Shown here in pieces: positions 35,786-48,411 of a DNA stretch of 64,000 nt (position 1 is its first letter; each line of letters opens with the position of its first letter). This stretch comes from Styela clava (Eukaryota > Chordata > Ascidiacea > Stolidobranchia > Styelidae). The DNA lies in NCBI RefSeq assembly GCF_964204865.1, contig NC_135264.1, positions 2,108,001 to 2,172,000 of the forward strand. The letters run 5' to 3'. The notes beneath the pieces were generated by a model. The model had not been told where the DNA came from and searched no databases. It saw only the letters and a program-made list of their open reading frames with translations. A program made the position numbers and the translations under genes.

Positions 35786-37738
35786 CATAGGTTCTCAAAG
35801 TGCTCCGTACGGAGCCCCAGGGCTCCACGAGAGAAGCCTAGGGGCTCCGCGAGCTATTTGATTATTTTTCAAAAGACTGACTTAGCTAATTTTGTAACTG
35901 TCCAAGTAAGCAACAACAGCTTTAATAAAATTTGACAACAAATAGCCTCGAAATATGGCAAAGAGGCGGAATTAAAAAATGACATTATTTATAAGCAAAA
36001 GCGCAGCCAGGATTCTCAAGAGGGAGGGGGATCAAAATTGAAATCGGAAATTTCCGCGCAACACTATTCGCGATTGAGTAAAAAAACTTTTTTAATGGAT
36101 AACGAGATTTCTGTTACGTAAAATATTCAATCCATGTCTGATTCGAGCATTTAAAATGTCTTGTCATAATAATTTAATTGTGCTCGTCGTTACTGACGTT
36201 TGATTCAAGATGACTATGAGAATTACTTAAATAAAAGATTACTATTCTAAAATACCATAAAATACGTGATAAACTGCCAACTATAAATAAATTGAAATGG
36301 TATTTTTGCGATCTTGGGATTTGTCAAACTTTTGTTTCTTCGCACTCGAGATTATTTTTAAGCAAGATATCGCCGTTACAAAAATTCCGAGGTCGACGTT
36401 AAATTGTGCAATCTATGACCATTGCGGGCATATTTGAAATGACTTGTTTATTGGGATAATTCTGTTAAACGTAACCTGCGGTTGTGTCACTCACAATAGA
36501 AAATCATTACTTCTCAAATAACCACGGCAGTCCGCGGACATAAAATGAGAAACAATGAAACAAAGTTAAGTTAACGAAGTTCTTGTGGACTACTGTATAT
36601 CCTGAACAACGCTGATATCATAAGATATTAGAAACGAAGTCATATTGCCCACAAAATAACATACATACTACCGGTGCCAGAAGTTTGATAAGATATTTGT
36701 GTCCGTCCCGATCAAAATCATAATCGTAATCATGACCTATTGGTGGATTATAACGATTTAGCGAATTCGACAACTTTGAGCCTTTCTTGCAACACTGACT
36801 CCACCCTATCGCAGGTCTGCCACTCAGATTCCTTGCAAGATATCATCGTCCAAAAAATAACAAGGTCTGGGCAAAATACGAACGATTGAAATTTATGTTA
36901 TCGCATGCGGCTCCGTTGGTAGTTTCAGAATGAATAAAAGGTACATAGCGCGCACAATTGTGACTGTGTTTCTATTTCAGTTGCTATGATGAATAACTAA
37001 AGAAAACCTAACATATCATCAAATATATATTGTCATTTGCAATGTCTAAAAAAGTGTCTGTCATGTCGTATCGTGAGTCTGCTGAAACAAAACTTATATT
37101 GTTATCTTCCGTTTCAAGTTTTAGTTTTAATATTACATAATGCCGCTTTTTAATCAAGAAATTTGAGTTGCGGATTCACCGCCGATTCTTTATTAATTAA
37201 TTTTAGCATCTCGTCGCCGATGACTATATTAAATTAACATGTTCTTCACATCGAATTCATAATTCCCCACGAGAACAAAAAAGCAATTATCGTTGTCATT
37301 GTGGAACAATACACATATATGCCGGAGGAAATTTTTGATTTAGGGAGAATAAACACCGACGTAAAGATGTTTAAGGTATAACGTTTCACGCCCTCGAAAA
37401 CAGTCGGCGATTGTACCAAAATACAATCGCGCAGTAACCTTTCAAAGTCTTCCAAAAATATCAAAAGGAAAAAGATTCGACCTCTAGTTTATTAATATGT
37501 TTGTCGAATGTCAAATTTACAGCCTTAATATATATGATTTATCATTGAAATTTAGATTTATTTATGACTTGTATTAACCATATTAAAAAAGGATTAGCAT
37601 TTAAATCAAGTAAAGTACTTTTAACATACTCAATAATATTAATCGGAAAGTAACAATTTTAAAATTTGTTTTAGGGCTCCGTGAATAATGGTCAACTTCT
37701 TCACGGGCTCCGCAACACCAAAAGTTTGAGAACCCCTG
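35786..37738. mobile_element. hAT-type non-autonomous element A with perfect target duplication
   Basis: The ends are CATAGGTTCTCAAAGTGCTC on the left and, in reverse complement, CAGGGGTTCTCAAACTTTTG on the right. It is flanked by an 8-base duplication CTCTAGAG (35,778-35,785 and 37,739-37,746), which fits the hAT target preference around CTAG. No transposase ORF is found in its 1,953 bases. From 35,925 on, its sequence is part of the 7,291-base tandem repeat, so units 2 and 3 carry it without its left end. Confidence 0.88.
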
Positions 37739-37810
37739 CTCTAGAGGTTGCCTGTTTCCATGTCTGTGTAATAATTACTTGACAATAATTGCCCTTTCTT
37801 TTCCAAGCAG

Positions 37811-40800
37811 GCTGTCCTGACTAATCGCAAGGTCGATGACCCAACCTCTATGAAATTACCAGTACTTAGTGTCATTCAATCAGAAAGTGGATCACTTACT
37901 CAGGCATTATTATTTAGGACATTGAAATATTCAACCAATAAGAAAATTTCTGAATTTATAAGTTCTTCAAAATCGAAATCAAAGAGTCTGAAAACTGAAT
38001 TACCAAAATCGACTGGGGTGGTCACGTTGATCGCCTATTATTTTGGAGAGGACCTAAACCAAATATTTGAGTGTTTCCAGGTATGTTCTATGCTTTTTTT
38101 GTGTAAAGTGCTTTTTTTTTGAAAGTTTTCGCATCAAGAGTAATGTAACTTCTGCACAACACTGTTCGTATAAAGTTTTGTGAGCCGACTGCAAATTAAT
38201 TGGAAACTAACTGCATGATAGTGGTTAACGGAATTTTCCTGCATATTTATTCACTACTCTGCCTATTTTCAGAAAGAAACCACTTTTTCCCAGATATTAG
38301 AACAGGGGTGGGCAAATTACGGCCCGCGGGCCGGATCCGGCCCACTTGAGTGTTTCATCCGGCCCACTTATGGCTGCTGAAATTATGACTAGGGTTTTTA
38401 TGAATTTAAATTTCTGTTGAATATATCGATGTGTTAAAATGACATTTCATTGAAAATATCGATAACGGATCGTAAATACCGTTATTCCCTACGTATGGAT
38501 ATTTCCACCTGGTTATTTCCGTAGGCCAATCAGCAAAAAGTTTTAGAGGACGTCGGCTAACAATTAATATTTTTGCCTAATTTTTGGGGTTGTGCATGGT
38601 GTTTGTCGGTTTTTAGTTATGATTCAATAAATTAGTTGTAAATGAACTGGTTTAATTGTTACTAAGTCTTTTGCTGAGCTTCAGTTTAGTTGCAATATTC
38701 AAAAAAAAAAATTGAGAGTTTCGTCCATGAAAATCAGTTTGTGAGTGCCAACTCTCCAAAACACTTGCAAAATAAGCATCTGAACTTTTTACAATAGTAA
38801 AGTATAGGGAGAATTTGTCTGCGGTCGAGGGTCTGGAAAAGATCCATTCATTAAAAGCACCTGAATATTATGTGCAAAACCATTCATCCGAATTATTTAT
38901 ACCATTCAAGAACTCTAGCACCTGATATATCAGTATTTGGGCCTGCAAATTTTTTTTGCGTTCGTGAATGTCCCAACACATGTTAAATCCGTTTGTCTAG
39001 TACTGCGACTCTCAAAGTGGGCGATAATCCCCCTCCCCCTGGAAGTGAAGGAGAGTTAAGACATGGGGCAAAGGGCAACTGCGCATTATTGAGGATAGGG
39101 ATAAATAAAAATCACCGATTGTTTTCTTCAGCATGACATGGGTTTAAGCCGTGAACATCGGTATTATGTCGGCAAACTATATTATGTCGAATAATCCCTA
39201 TCTCTTGGTACCGTTGAATTTATCGAATAACTTCATAATGACCTCAATTGTTAGATTGTGCTGTCTTTAATATGAACGTTAGTCTGGCTGTTGAACTACT
39301 TTTTCTATAAACTTTCGCTCTGCAGCTGCCGTAATTTGCCATCCTCTGTAATAACGTCCCATTAATCGTTATGTCTACGTATTTACAAATTACAAACCGT
39401 TTTTGATAATATTGAGTTTTGTTCCTCCGGCCCAGTAACCAAATCTATTATCCGAATCCGGCCCACTCAGAAAAGTAATTGCCCACCCCTGTATTAGAAT
39501 ATATTCCAAAATCTCCATTTATTGCTTGCATAGGTGAGTGTTAGAGGTGAGCGATGTAATTGTGAATATCAGGAACAATTTCGAAATATGATATGATAGC
39601 TGTTTTCCTGTGATTAATTCTGCAACTTTTTCAAAGGCCATTTTGTGTCGCCATATACTTCTCAATTGTGATTATTATAAAATAATATCACCAGCTTCTG
39701 TAATGCAACCTGCTTTAACTGTTGTGTCACAGTATGCATTGCTTATAATGCGCATCATAAGCCTCATCAATGTAATAAGTTCTCCCTTCGTTTTATCAGT
39801 GTTACGCTTGCTATCAACGGCGAGTGAAAATAAGAACAAATCCATGTCTGCTATGTTAGATATATAGCCAAGGCCAATTTTGAGATGATCGTACTATTAT
39901 ACAATTAATAATTGTGTAATTGCATATTATCAAAAAATCACTAATCGTCCACCTCTAGTAAATGTATTTGTTATTAGTTGGCTTTAGAAGTTGAGATAAT
40001 AAGATTAATCAACCTGTCAAGTGACTTTCACTTTATTCATAAGCCTATAGATTCGAAGCTAAAGTTTACAATCTTGTGTTTCAGGTAACACGGTAGCGAC
40101 TGCTGAGACTTTTTACGTCATCGCTGAACGAGAAGTGGTGTGTTCCTGTAGATCGTTTTTTGAAGCGGTAGCTTTTCAGTTTGATTCGTTCTATGTTTTC
40201 AACATAGAATATCCAAAGAAGGTCTTGTTGACGTTTGATTTTATTCATAGGTAAGAAAAAATGTGCTAGTCTACAGTGCTGATATAATTCTTGCTGTTGG
40301 CACAATGTGCACGTTGTTGACGAATTACCTGTTACTTCTGTCATGTAGTGTTATTTGATGACATACAATACGAAAAATGGGTTGTGAAATGGAAATATGT
40401 GACTGGACTTGCACAAACTCATGGTGTCCATACTCTGGGGACTGGGCCATAAGTAGAGCTGGGAATAATTTAATTAGTTAAACAGTTTTTAGGTGGTTAA
40501 TGATAGTCATGACTGACTGGCGGTACCACACATGTTTCCTCCTAATCTAATATGTTTTACATCCATATGTGAAAAATGAACTCACAACAATCCTATTTTA
40601 GTGAACTTCACTTTCAAACGATGTCACTGTGCTCTCCATTTTGTAGCAGGAAAGTTTTGATATATTTGCAAAAAATCATTACTAATGACAGAAATTAATA
40701 CAATATTTTTCAATTGCTGCATTTGCAATCGAATGTCAACGAGCGGATGAGCCTATTGCGATTTGAGACAACTGGGGGCTAGGAGGATCCGGAGCTTTCT

Positions 40801-41120
40801 GGTTTGGCAATTGCATTCCTGGCCCACTGACAGTTTTTTGTTTATCCCTTGGCAAGGCACGATACATTATAAATACCTGACATTTTTACTATTTTTGTCC
40901 AGTGTTTGTGTTGTTACTATTTTGGTGGTTTACCAAATTTCATATGTGAAACCTATTCGCCATTTAAGTTCGGCCTTTTTTCAGGTTCTTCGGTGACATA
41001 AACCCCAGAGGCACTAAGTCGAAAAAAAGTAAAGGCAAAGACGTTCATGCAAAAGCAATCGGCCTTGCAAGAAGAGTGAATCTATCACAGGCGTTATATG
41101 TGCCGTTGTTAGAAATTTAA
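37811..41120 (+). pseudogene. SAMD3-like uncharacterised-family gene, C-terminal exons, copy 1
   Basis: Exons 37,811-38,080; 38,273-38,302 joined to 39,500-39,533; 40,085-40,250; 40,985-41,120 (TAA) join in frame with GT-AG borders to give 211 C-terminal residues. Landmarks in order are LTQALLFRTL, VVTLIAYYFGEDLNQIFECF, AETFYVIAEREVV, FYVFNIEYPKK and FFGDINPRGTKSKKSKGK. I recognise this order from a large uncharacterised family in fish, often labelled SAMD3-like. Its function is unknown. The second exon is split by a 1,189-base hAT element with an 8-base duplication, so the mRNA is probably disrupted. The 5' exons are not found; hAT A sits 72 bases before the first exon. The gene lies inside the CACTG element. 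Confidence 0.7.
38303..39491. mobile_element. hAT-type non-autonomous element C inside a coding exon (unit 1)
   Basis: The left terminus is CAGGGGTGGGCAAATTACGG and the right one in reverse complement is CAGGGGTGGGCAATTACTTT, with GGCCCACT-type GC-rich sub-termini. The 8-base target duplication TATTAGAA lies at 38,295-38,302 and 39,492-39,499. No ORF in 1,189 bases. Removing the element and one duplication restores the 64-base exon between acceptor TATTTTCAG and donor GTGAGT. Confidence 0.92.
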
Positions 41121-41159
41121 GTAAACTTTGGTGGTGTTACTGCAGCTTACATCACTTTT

Positions 41160-41790
41160 GACCAGGGGTGAAAACTCGATCAAATTTTCACATGCCTTTG
41201 ATTGAGTTTCTTAAGTTCGAGTTCATTACCCTGGTCAGGGGTTTGAGTTCATGTATTTGATAGAGTTTTTCGAAGTTCGAGTTCGCAGCCCTGCTTTTGG
41301 CTGATCGATTAATTTGATAAAAAATGATTTAGCTGTGTGTTGGGTGTGAAGTCTGGATAATTTTAAACAAACTCTGCTCCGTGATCTTCTTCAACCACAA
41401 AATTTCTGGCTTCCACTCATGACTATCAACTCCCACATTTGCAAATATATGACTCCGTCTCCTGCTCAAGACTCTTTCAAAATATGAATTAAAACTCTTG
41501 ACTCCCTGATCTTTTAAGATTTGACTGCTGCTATGCTAGCTGCTTTAGTGTAACTTTTTGTCCAGTTTTATCAATTTTAACATTTTCGAATTTGCAACTT
41601 CTGCAAACTCTGCTCCTAGCTCATGAGCTTTAAAAATGTCCAGTCAAACTCTATTCATAAGTGTGGATAAACTCCGACTATGATTAACTCTATAGACTCT
41701 GCAAGCTTCAAAATTTAGAACTCCCACTCATGCTCCTACCAAAATCCTCAAACTCCCGCTCTTCGACTTCACGCCCCTTGAAATCTTATC
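41160..41790. mobile_element. Cluster of small hAT-like terminal repeats (unit 1)
   Basis: Several short inverted blocks: CAGGGGTGAAAACTCGA (41,165) against TTCGAGTTCATTACCCTG (ends 41,231); CAGGGGTTTGAGTTC (41,236) against TTCGAGTTCGCAGCCCTG (ends 41,294); and GGGTGTGAAGTC (41,341) against GACTTCACGCCCC (ends about 41,779). These look like remnants of two or three mini transposons. The same cluster recurs at +7,291 and +14,582. Confidence 0.5.
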
Positions 41791-43049
41791 TTGAAAATTA
41801 ATAAATTATCTTGCATAATTAACTTTAGAATTTGTCATCTTTGAAACTCTTGCCATAGCTACAAAATAGGTTGCATGATATTTCCCAAAATTTTCATTTT
41901 GAAACATTATAATTAGAGTAAAGTGCAAAAAATCGTGAAATTCTTACAATAGTCTAGTTATTATGTCACGTTTGCCAGCGTCTCATAGCCTGGTATCCAG
42001 AAATTTGATTTCAAAATAAGTTTGTCAACTAAACAACCCAATCCTGAAACGTTTTCTCGTTTGACTTTATTTGGATCTATTGAGATAAATAAACAGACCT
42101 CGAAATGTATAGACCAGATTTCTAACAAGTGCCGATAGAAACTCAATTTTGATCCATTACATACAGAATTCCTATGTCCTACAAGAACTTGTGCCCTCAT
42201 TTTATTGCATGGATAGCCTTCAACGTCTCCTAATAAGTGTTTAAATTTGACTGTAGTCCATATATTTTCTGAAATTTCTTTCGAAACTGTTTTACAAGCC
42301 TTAAAGGCATTCAGTGTGTATTTATGGTTTTATAAAAATATCAATTGTAATTAAAATGATTTTCGTTTCCAGAATCTCGTTTTTTTTTGTTTTAACTGTA
42401 ATATTCTGTGTGTTTACTGTTGTGTCGTGCCAGTAAATAGCTTTGCTACTCTCGTAGTGGTTCGGTCATCGCGAGTGAGAAATTACCATCATGCTAGTAT
42501 TGTATGGTACTACTGTCGGGTAAGGTAGCTGCCATCGAGATAGTAATTTTATTTACTATTTTGAGGTAAAAAATATTACTACTGGTGGGTAGGTTTACTG
42601 CCGTCAAAAAAGTAGTATTTTTTACAGTTTTATAGTAATTTTTGCTACCATCAATCTCTGTAAATTTACTGAAAATACTGTTCATAATACTACTGATAGG
42701 GCCTGTAAATTTTTTTACATGGGCCAGTACTTTTGCTGCCATTTTTTTTCTTAGTAAATTTGGAAAAAAAATTTTAACAGTGTAGCAGTAGCTTTCCTTT
42801 TGATATGAATTAAAAGTAACATTTTATTGCTTTGATACGTTCGAAGTAACTCTCCAAAAAACAATAAACTAGGTTATGTTTTGTCACCTTGCTAACCAGG
42901 TATATCCGGAATGGTAATGATCCAAAACCAAATTACGTTTCTGCGTCATATTACAAAAATCATGAATTAAGTAGGTAATTTTTGTGCATATTACTCCAAC
43001 CGATCAATATCAGATGAAAAAAAACATGACAAAAATGAGTGCTCTAGAT

Positions 43050-43215
43050 CAGTGTTTCCCAACCTTTTTACCCTGGCGGACCGGGAAAATTAAATTAAAT
43101 GTACTCGCGGACCGGCAACAATTGGAATGACCGGAACAGAAAGGAATAACATATATGTGCTTAATATAATGCAATGTCGGACACTCAATATGCTTCTAGA
43201 CAAGAAAGGCATACT
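43050..43215 (+). mobile_element. hAT B left end fused to hAT A interior (junction of units 1 and 2)
   Basis: CAGTGTTTCCCAACC starts at 43,050. After 166 bases the sequence switches to the interior of hAT A (AATTTGACAACAAATAGCC). The junction shows only an A-run of microhomology. With the following part of hAT A it forms a chimeric element ending with the hAT A right terminus at 45,029. Confidence 0.9.
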
Positions 43216-45101
43216 TAAAAATTTGACAACAAATAGCCTCGAAATATGGCAAAGAGGCGGAATTAAAAAATGACATTATTTATAAGCAAAAACGCAGCCA
43301 GGATTCTCAAGAGGGAGGGGGATCAAAATTGAAATCGGAAATTTCCGCGCAACACTATTCGCGATTGAGTAAAAAAACTTTTTTAATGGATAACGAGATT
43401 TCTGTTACGTAAAATATTCAATCCATGTCTGATTCGAGCATTTAAAATGTCTTGTCATAATAATTTAATTGTGCTCGTCGTTACTGACGTTTGATTCAAG
43501 ATGACTATGAGAATTACTTAAATAAAAGATTACTATTCTAAAATACCATAAAATACGTGATAAACTGTCAACTATAAATAAATTGAAATGGTATTTTTGC
43601 GATCTTGGGATTTGTCAAACTTTTGTTTCTTCGCACTCGAGATTATTTTTAAGCAAGATATCGCCGTTACAAAAATTCCGAGGTCGACGTTAAATTGTGC
43701 AATCTATGACCATTGCGGGCATATTTGAAATGACTTGTTTATTGGGATAATTCTGTTAAACGTAACCTGCGGTTGTGTCACTCACAATAGAAAATCATTA
43801 CTTCTCAAATAACCACGGCAGTCCGCGGACATAAAATGAGAAACAATGAAACAAAGTTAAGTTAACGAAGTTCTTGTGGACTACTGTATATCCTGAACAA
43901 CGCTGATATCATAAGATATTAGAAACGAAGTCATATTGCCCACAAAATAACATACATACTACCGGTGCCAGAAGTTTGATAAGATATTTGTGTCCGTCCC
44001 GATCAAAATCATAATCGTAATCATGACCTATTGGTGGATTATAACGATTTAGCGAATTCGACAACTTTGAGCCTTTCTTGCAACACTGACTCCACCCTAT
44101 CGCAGGTCTGCCACTCAGATTCCTTGCAAGATATCATCGTCCAAAAAATAACAAGGTCTGGGCAAAATACGAACGATTGAAATTTATGTTATCGCATGCG
44201 GCTCCGTTGGTAGTTTCAGAATGAATAAAAGGTACATAGCGCGCACAATTGTGACTGTGTTTCTATTTCAGTTGCTATGATGAATAACCAAAGAAAACCT
44301 AACATATCATCAAATATATATTGTCATTTGCAATGTCTAAAAAAGTGTCTGTCATGTCGTATCGTGAGTCTGCTGAAACAAAACTTATATTGTTATCTTC
44401 CGTTTCAAGTTTTAGTTTTAATATTACATAATGCCGCTTTTTAATCAAGAAATTTGAGTTGCGGATTCACCGCCGATTCTTTATTAATTAATTTTAGCAT
44501 CTCGTCGCCGATGACTATATTAAATTAACATGTTCTTCACATCGAATTCATAATTCCCCACGAGAACAAAAAAGCAATTATCGTTGTCATTGTGGAACAA
44601 TACACATATATGCCGGAGGAAATTTTTGATTTAGGGAGAATAAACACCGACGTAAAGATGTTTAAGGTATAACGTTTCACGCCCTCGAAAACAGTCGGCG
44701 ATTGTACCAAAATACAATCGCGCAGTAACCTTTCAAAGTCTTCCAAAAATATCAAAAGGAAAAAGATTCGACCTCTAGTTTATTAATATGTTTGTCGAAT
44801 GTCAAATTTACAGCCTTAATATATATGATTTATCATTGAAATTTAGATTTATTTATGACTTGTATTAACCATATTAAAAAAGGATTAGCATTTAAATCAA
44901 GTAAAGTACTTTTAACATACTCAATAATATTAATCGGAAAGTAACAATTTTAAAATTTGTTTTAGGGCTCCGTGAATAATGGTCAACTTCTTCACGGGCT
45001 CCGCAACACCAAAAGTTTGAGAACCCCTGCTCTAGAGGTTGCCTGTTTCCATGTCTGTGTAATAATTACTTGACAATAATTGCCCTTTCTTTTCCAAGCA
45101 G

Positions 45102-48100
45102 GCTGTCCTGACTAATCGCAAGGTCGATGACCCAACCTCTATGAAATTACCAGTACTTAGTGTCATTCAATCAGAAAGTGGATCACTTACTCAGGCATTA
45201 TTATTTAGGACATTGAAATATTCAACCAATAAGAAAATTTCTGAATTTATAAGTTCTTCAAAATCGAAATCAAAGAGTCTGAAAACTGAATTACCAAAAT
45301 CGACTGGGGTGGTCACGTTGATCGCCTATTATTTTGGAGAGGACCTAAACCAAATATTTGAGTGTTTCCAGGTATGTTCTATGCTTTTTTTGTGTAAAGT
45401 GCTTTTTTTTTGAAAGTTTTCGCATCAAGAGTAATGTAACTTCTGCACAACACTGTTCGTATAAAGTTTTGTGAGCCGACTGCAAATTAATTGGAAACTA
45501 ACTGCATGATAGTGGTTAACGGAATTTTCCTGCATATTTATTCACTACTCTGCCTATTTTCAGAAAGAAACCACTTTTTCCCAGATATTAGAACAGGGGT
45601 GGGCAAATTACGGCCCGCGGGCCGGATCCGGCCCACTTGAGTGTTTCATCCGGCCCACTTATGGCTGCTGAAATTATGACTAGGGTTTTTATGAATTTAA
45701 ATTTCTGTTGAATATATCGATGTGTTAAAATGACATTTCATTGAAAATATCGATAACGGATCGTAAATACCGTTATTCCCTACGTATGGATATTTCCACC
45801 TGGTTATTTCCGTAGGCCAATCAGCAAAAAGTTTTAGAGGACGTCGGCTAACAATTAATATTTTTGCCTAATTTTTGGGGTTGTGCATGGTGTTTGTCGG
45901 TTTTTAGTTATGATTCAATAAATTAGTTGTAAATGAACTGGTTTAATTGTTACTAAGTCTTTTGCTGAGCTTCAGTTTAGTTGCAATATTCAAAAAAAAA
46001 AATTGAGAGTTTCGTCCATGAAAATCAGTTTGTGAGTGCCAACTCTCCAAAACACTTGCAAAATAAGCATCTGAACTTTTTACAATAGTAAAGTATAGGG
46101 AGAATTTGTCTGCGGTCGAGGGTCTGGAAAAGATCCATTCATTAAAAGCACCTGAATATTATGTGCAAAACCATTCATCCGAATTATTTATACCATTCAA
46201 GAACTCTAGCACCTGATATATCAGTATTTGGGCCTGCAAATTTTTTTTGCGTTCGTGAATGTCCCAACACATGTTAAATCCGTTTGTCTAGTACTGCGAC
46301 TCTCAAAGTGGGCGATAATCCCCCTCCCCCTGGAAGTGAAGGAGAGTTAAGACATGGGGCAAAGGGCAACTGCGCATTATTGAGGATAGGGATAAATAAA
46401 AATCACCGATTGTTTTCTTCAGCATGACATGGGTTTAAGCCGTGAACATCGGTATTATGTCGGCAAACTATATTATGTCGAATAATCCCTATCTCTTGGT
46501 ACCGTTGAATTTATCGAATAACTTCATAATGACCTCAATTGTTAGATTGTGCTGTCTTTAATATGAACGTTAGTCTGGCTGTTGAACTACTTTTTCTATA
46601 AACTTTCGCTCTGCAGCTGCCGTAATTTGCCATCCTCTGTAATAACGTCCCATTAATCGTTATGTCTACGTATTTACAAATTACAAACCGTTTTTGATAA
46701 TATTGAGTTTTGTTCCTCCGGCCCAGTAACCAAATCTATTATCCGAATCCGGCCCACTCAGAAAAGTAATTGCCCACCCCTGTATTAGAATATATTCCAA
46801 AATCTCCATTTATTGCTTGCATAGGTGAGTGTTAGAGGTGAGCGATGTAATTGTGAATATCAGGAACAATTTCGAAATATGATATGATAGCTGTTTTCCT
46901 GTGATTAATTCTGCAACTTTTTCAAAGGCCATTTTGTGTCGCCATATACTTCTCAATTGTGATTATTATAAAATAATATCACCAGCTTCTGTAATGCAAC
47001 CTGCTTTAACTGTTGTGTCACAGTATGCATTGCTTATAATGCGCATCATAAGCCTCATCAATGTAATAAGTTCTCCCTTCGTTTTATCAGTGTTACGCTT
47101 GCTATCAACGGCGAGTGAAAATAAGAACAAATCCATGTCTGCTATGTTAGATATATAGCCAAGGCCAATTTTGAGATGATCGTACTATTATACAATTAAT
47201 AATTGTGTAATTGCATATTATCAAAAAATCACTAATCGTCCACCTCTAGTAAGTGTATTTGTTATTAGTTGGCTTTAGAAGTTGAGATAATAAGATTAAT
47301 CAACCTGTCAAGTGACTTTCACTTTATTCATAAGCCTATAGATTCGAAGCTAAAGTTTACAATCTTGTGTTTCAGGTAACACGGTAGCGACTGCTGAGAC
47401 TTTTTACGTCATCGCTGAACGAGAAGTGGTGTGTTCCTGTAGATCGTTTTTTGAAGCGGTAGCTTTTCAGTTTGATTCGTTCTATGTTTTCAACATAGAA
47501 TATCCAAAGAAGGTCTTGTTGACGTTTGATTTTATTCATAGGTAAGAAAAAATGTGCTAGTCTACAGTGCTGATATAATTCTTGCTGTTGGCACAATGTG
47601 CACGTTGTTGACGAATTACCTGTTACTTCTGTCATGTAGTGTTATTTGATGACATACAATACGAAAAATGGGTTGTGAAATGGAAATATGTGACTGGACT
47701 TGCACAAACTCATGGTGTCCATACTCTGGGGACTGGGCCATAAGTAGAGCTGGGAATAATTTAATTAGTTAAACAGTTTTTAGGTGGTTAATGATAGTCA
47801 TGACTGACTGGCGGCACCACACATGTTTCCTCCTAATCTAATATGTTTTACATCCATATGTGAAAAATGAACTCACAACAATCCTATTTTAGTGAACTTC
47901 ACTTTCAAACGATGTCACTGTGCTCTCCATTTTGTAGCAGGAAAGTTTTGATATATTTGCAAAAAATCATTACTAATGACAGAAATTAATACAATATTTT
48001 TCAATTGCTGCATTTGCAATCGAATGTCAACGAGCGGATGAGCCTATTGCGATTTGAGACAACTGGGGGCTAGGAGGATCCGGAGCTTTCTGGTTTGGCA

Positions 48101-48411
48101 ATTGCATTCCTGGCCCACTGACAGTTTTTTGTTTATCCCTTGGCAAGGCACGATACATTATAAATACCTGACATTTTTACTATTTTTGTCCAGTGTTTGT
48201 GTTGTTACTATTTTGGTGGTTTACCAAATTTCATATGTGAAACCTATTCGCCATTTAAGTTCGGCCTTTTTTCAGGTTCTTCGGTGACATAAACCCCAGA
48301 GGCACTAAGTCGAAAAAAAGTAAAGGCAAAGACGTTCATGCAAAAGCAATCGGCCTTGCAAGAAGAGTGAATCTATCACAGGCGTTATATGTGCCGTTGT
48401 TAGAAATTTAA
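45102..48411 (+). pseudogene. SAMD3-like uncharacterised-family gene, C-terminal exons, copy 2
   Basis: Exons 45,102-45,371; 45,564-45,593 joined to 46,791-46,824; 47,376-47,541; 48,276-48,411. The coding sequence looks identical to copy 1; the differences I noticed in this unit all fall in introns or flanks. It also carries hAT C inside the second exon. Upstream it has only the chimeric hAT and the end of unit 1, so it has no 5' exons or promoter of its own. Confidence 0.7.
45594..46782. mobile_element. hAT element C, copy in unit 2
   Basis: Same element and same 8-base duplication as at 38,303-39,491, shifted by 7,291 bases. It was carried along by the tandem duplication, not inserted anew. 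Confidence 0.92.

Larger units (their letters stand above)
30632..42782. mobile_element. 12.15-kb CACTG...CAGTG element (CMC/EnSpm-like), composite
   Basis: The left end at 30,632 reads CACTGTTAAAAAAATTAG and the right end at 42,782 in reverse complement reads CACTGTTAAAATTTTT. Each is flanked by TA (30,630-30,631 and 42,783-42,784). Both sub-terminal zones are packed with AGTAAAT/TTACTA-type motifs. The inverted partner arm carries the joined flanks with a single TA at 61,354-61,355 (AGTTGTAGCAGTAG), i.e. an empty site. CACTG-type termini with sub-terminal repeats and a 2-3 base target duplication are known for the CMC (CACTA/Mirage/Chapaev) group. No transposase is visible. Removing the three nested elements leaves about 5.7 kb. 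The right part recurs in the tandem array. Confidence 0.7.

Noticed and set aside
39610-40344. Short frames at 39,610-39,867 (+) and 40,081-40,344 (-), repeated in each unit
   Set aside because: They fall in an intron or antisense to a real exon of the SAMD3-like gene.
42494-42742. Minus-strand 82-codon frame present in all three units
   Set aside because: It lies in the repetitive sub-terminal zone of the CACTG element, and identity between units only reflects recent duplication.
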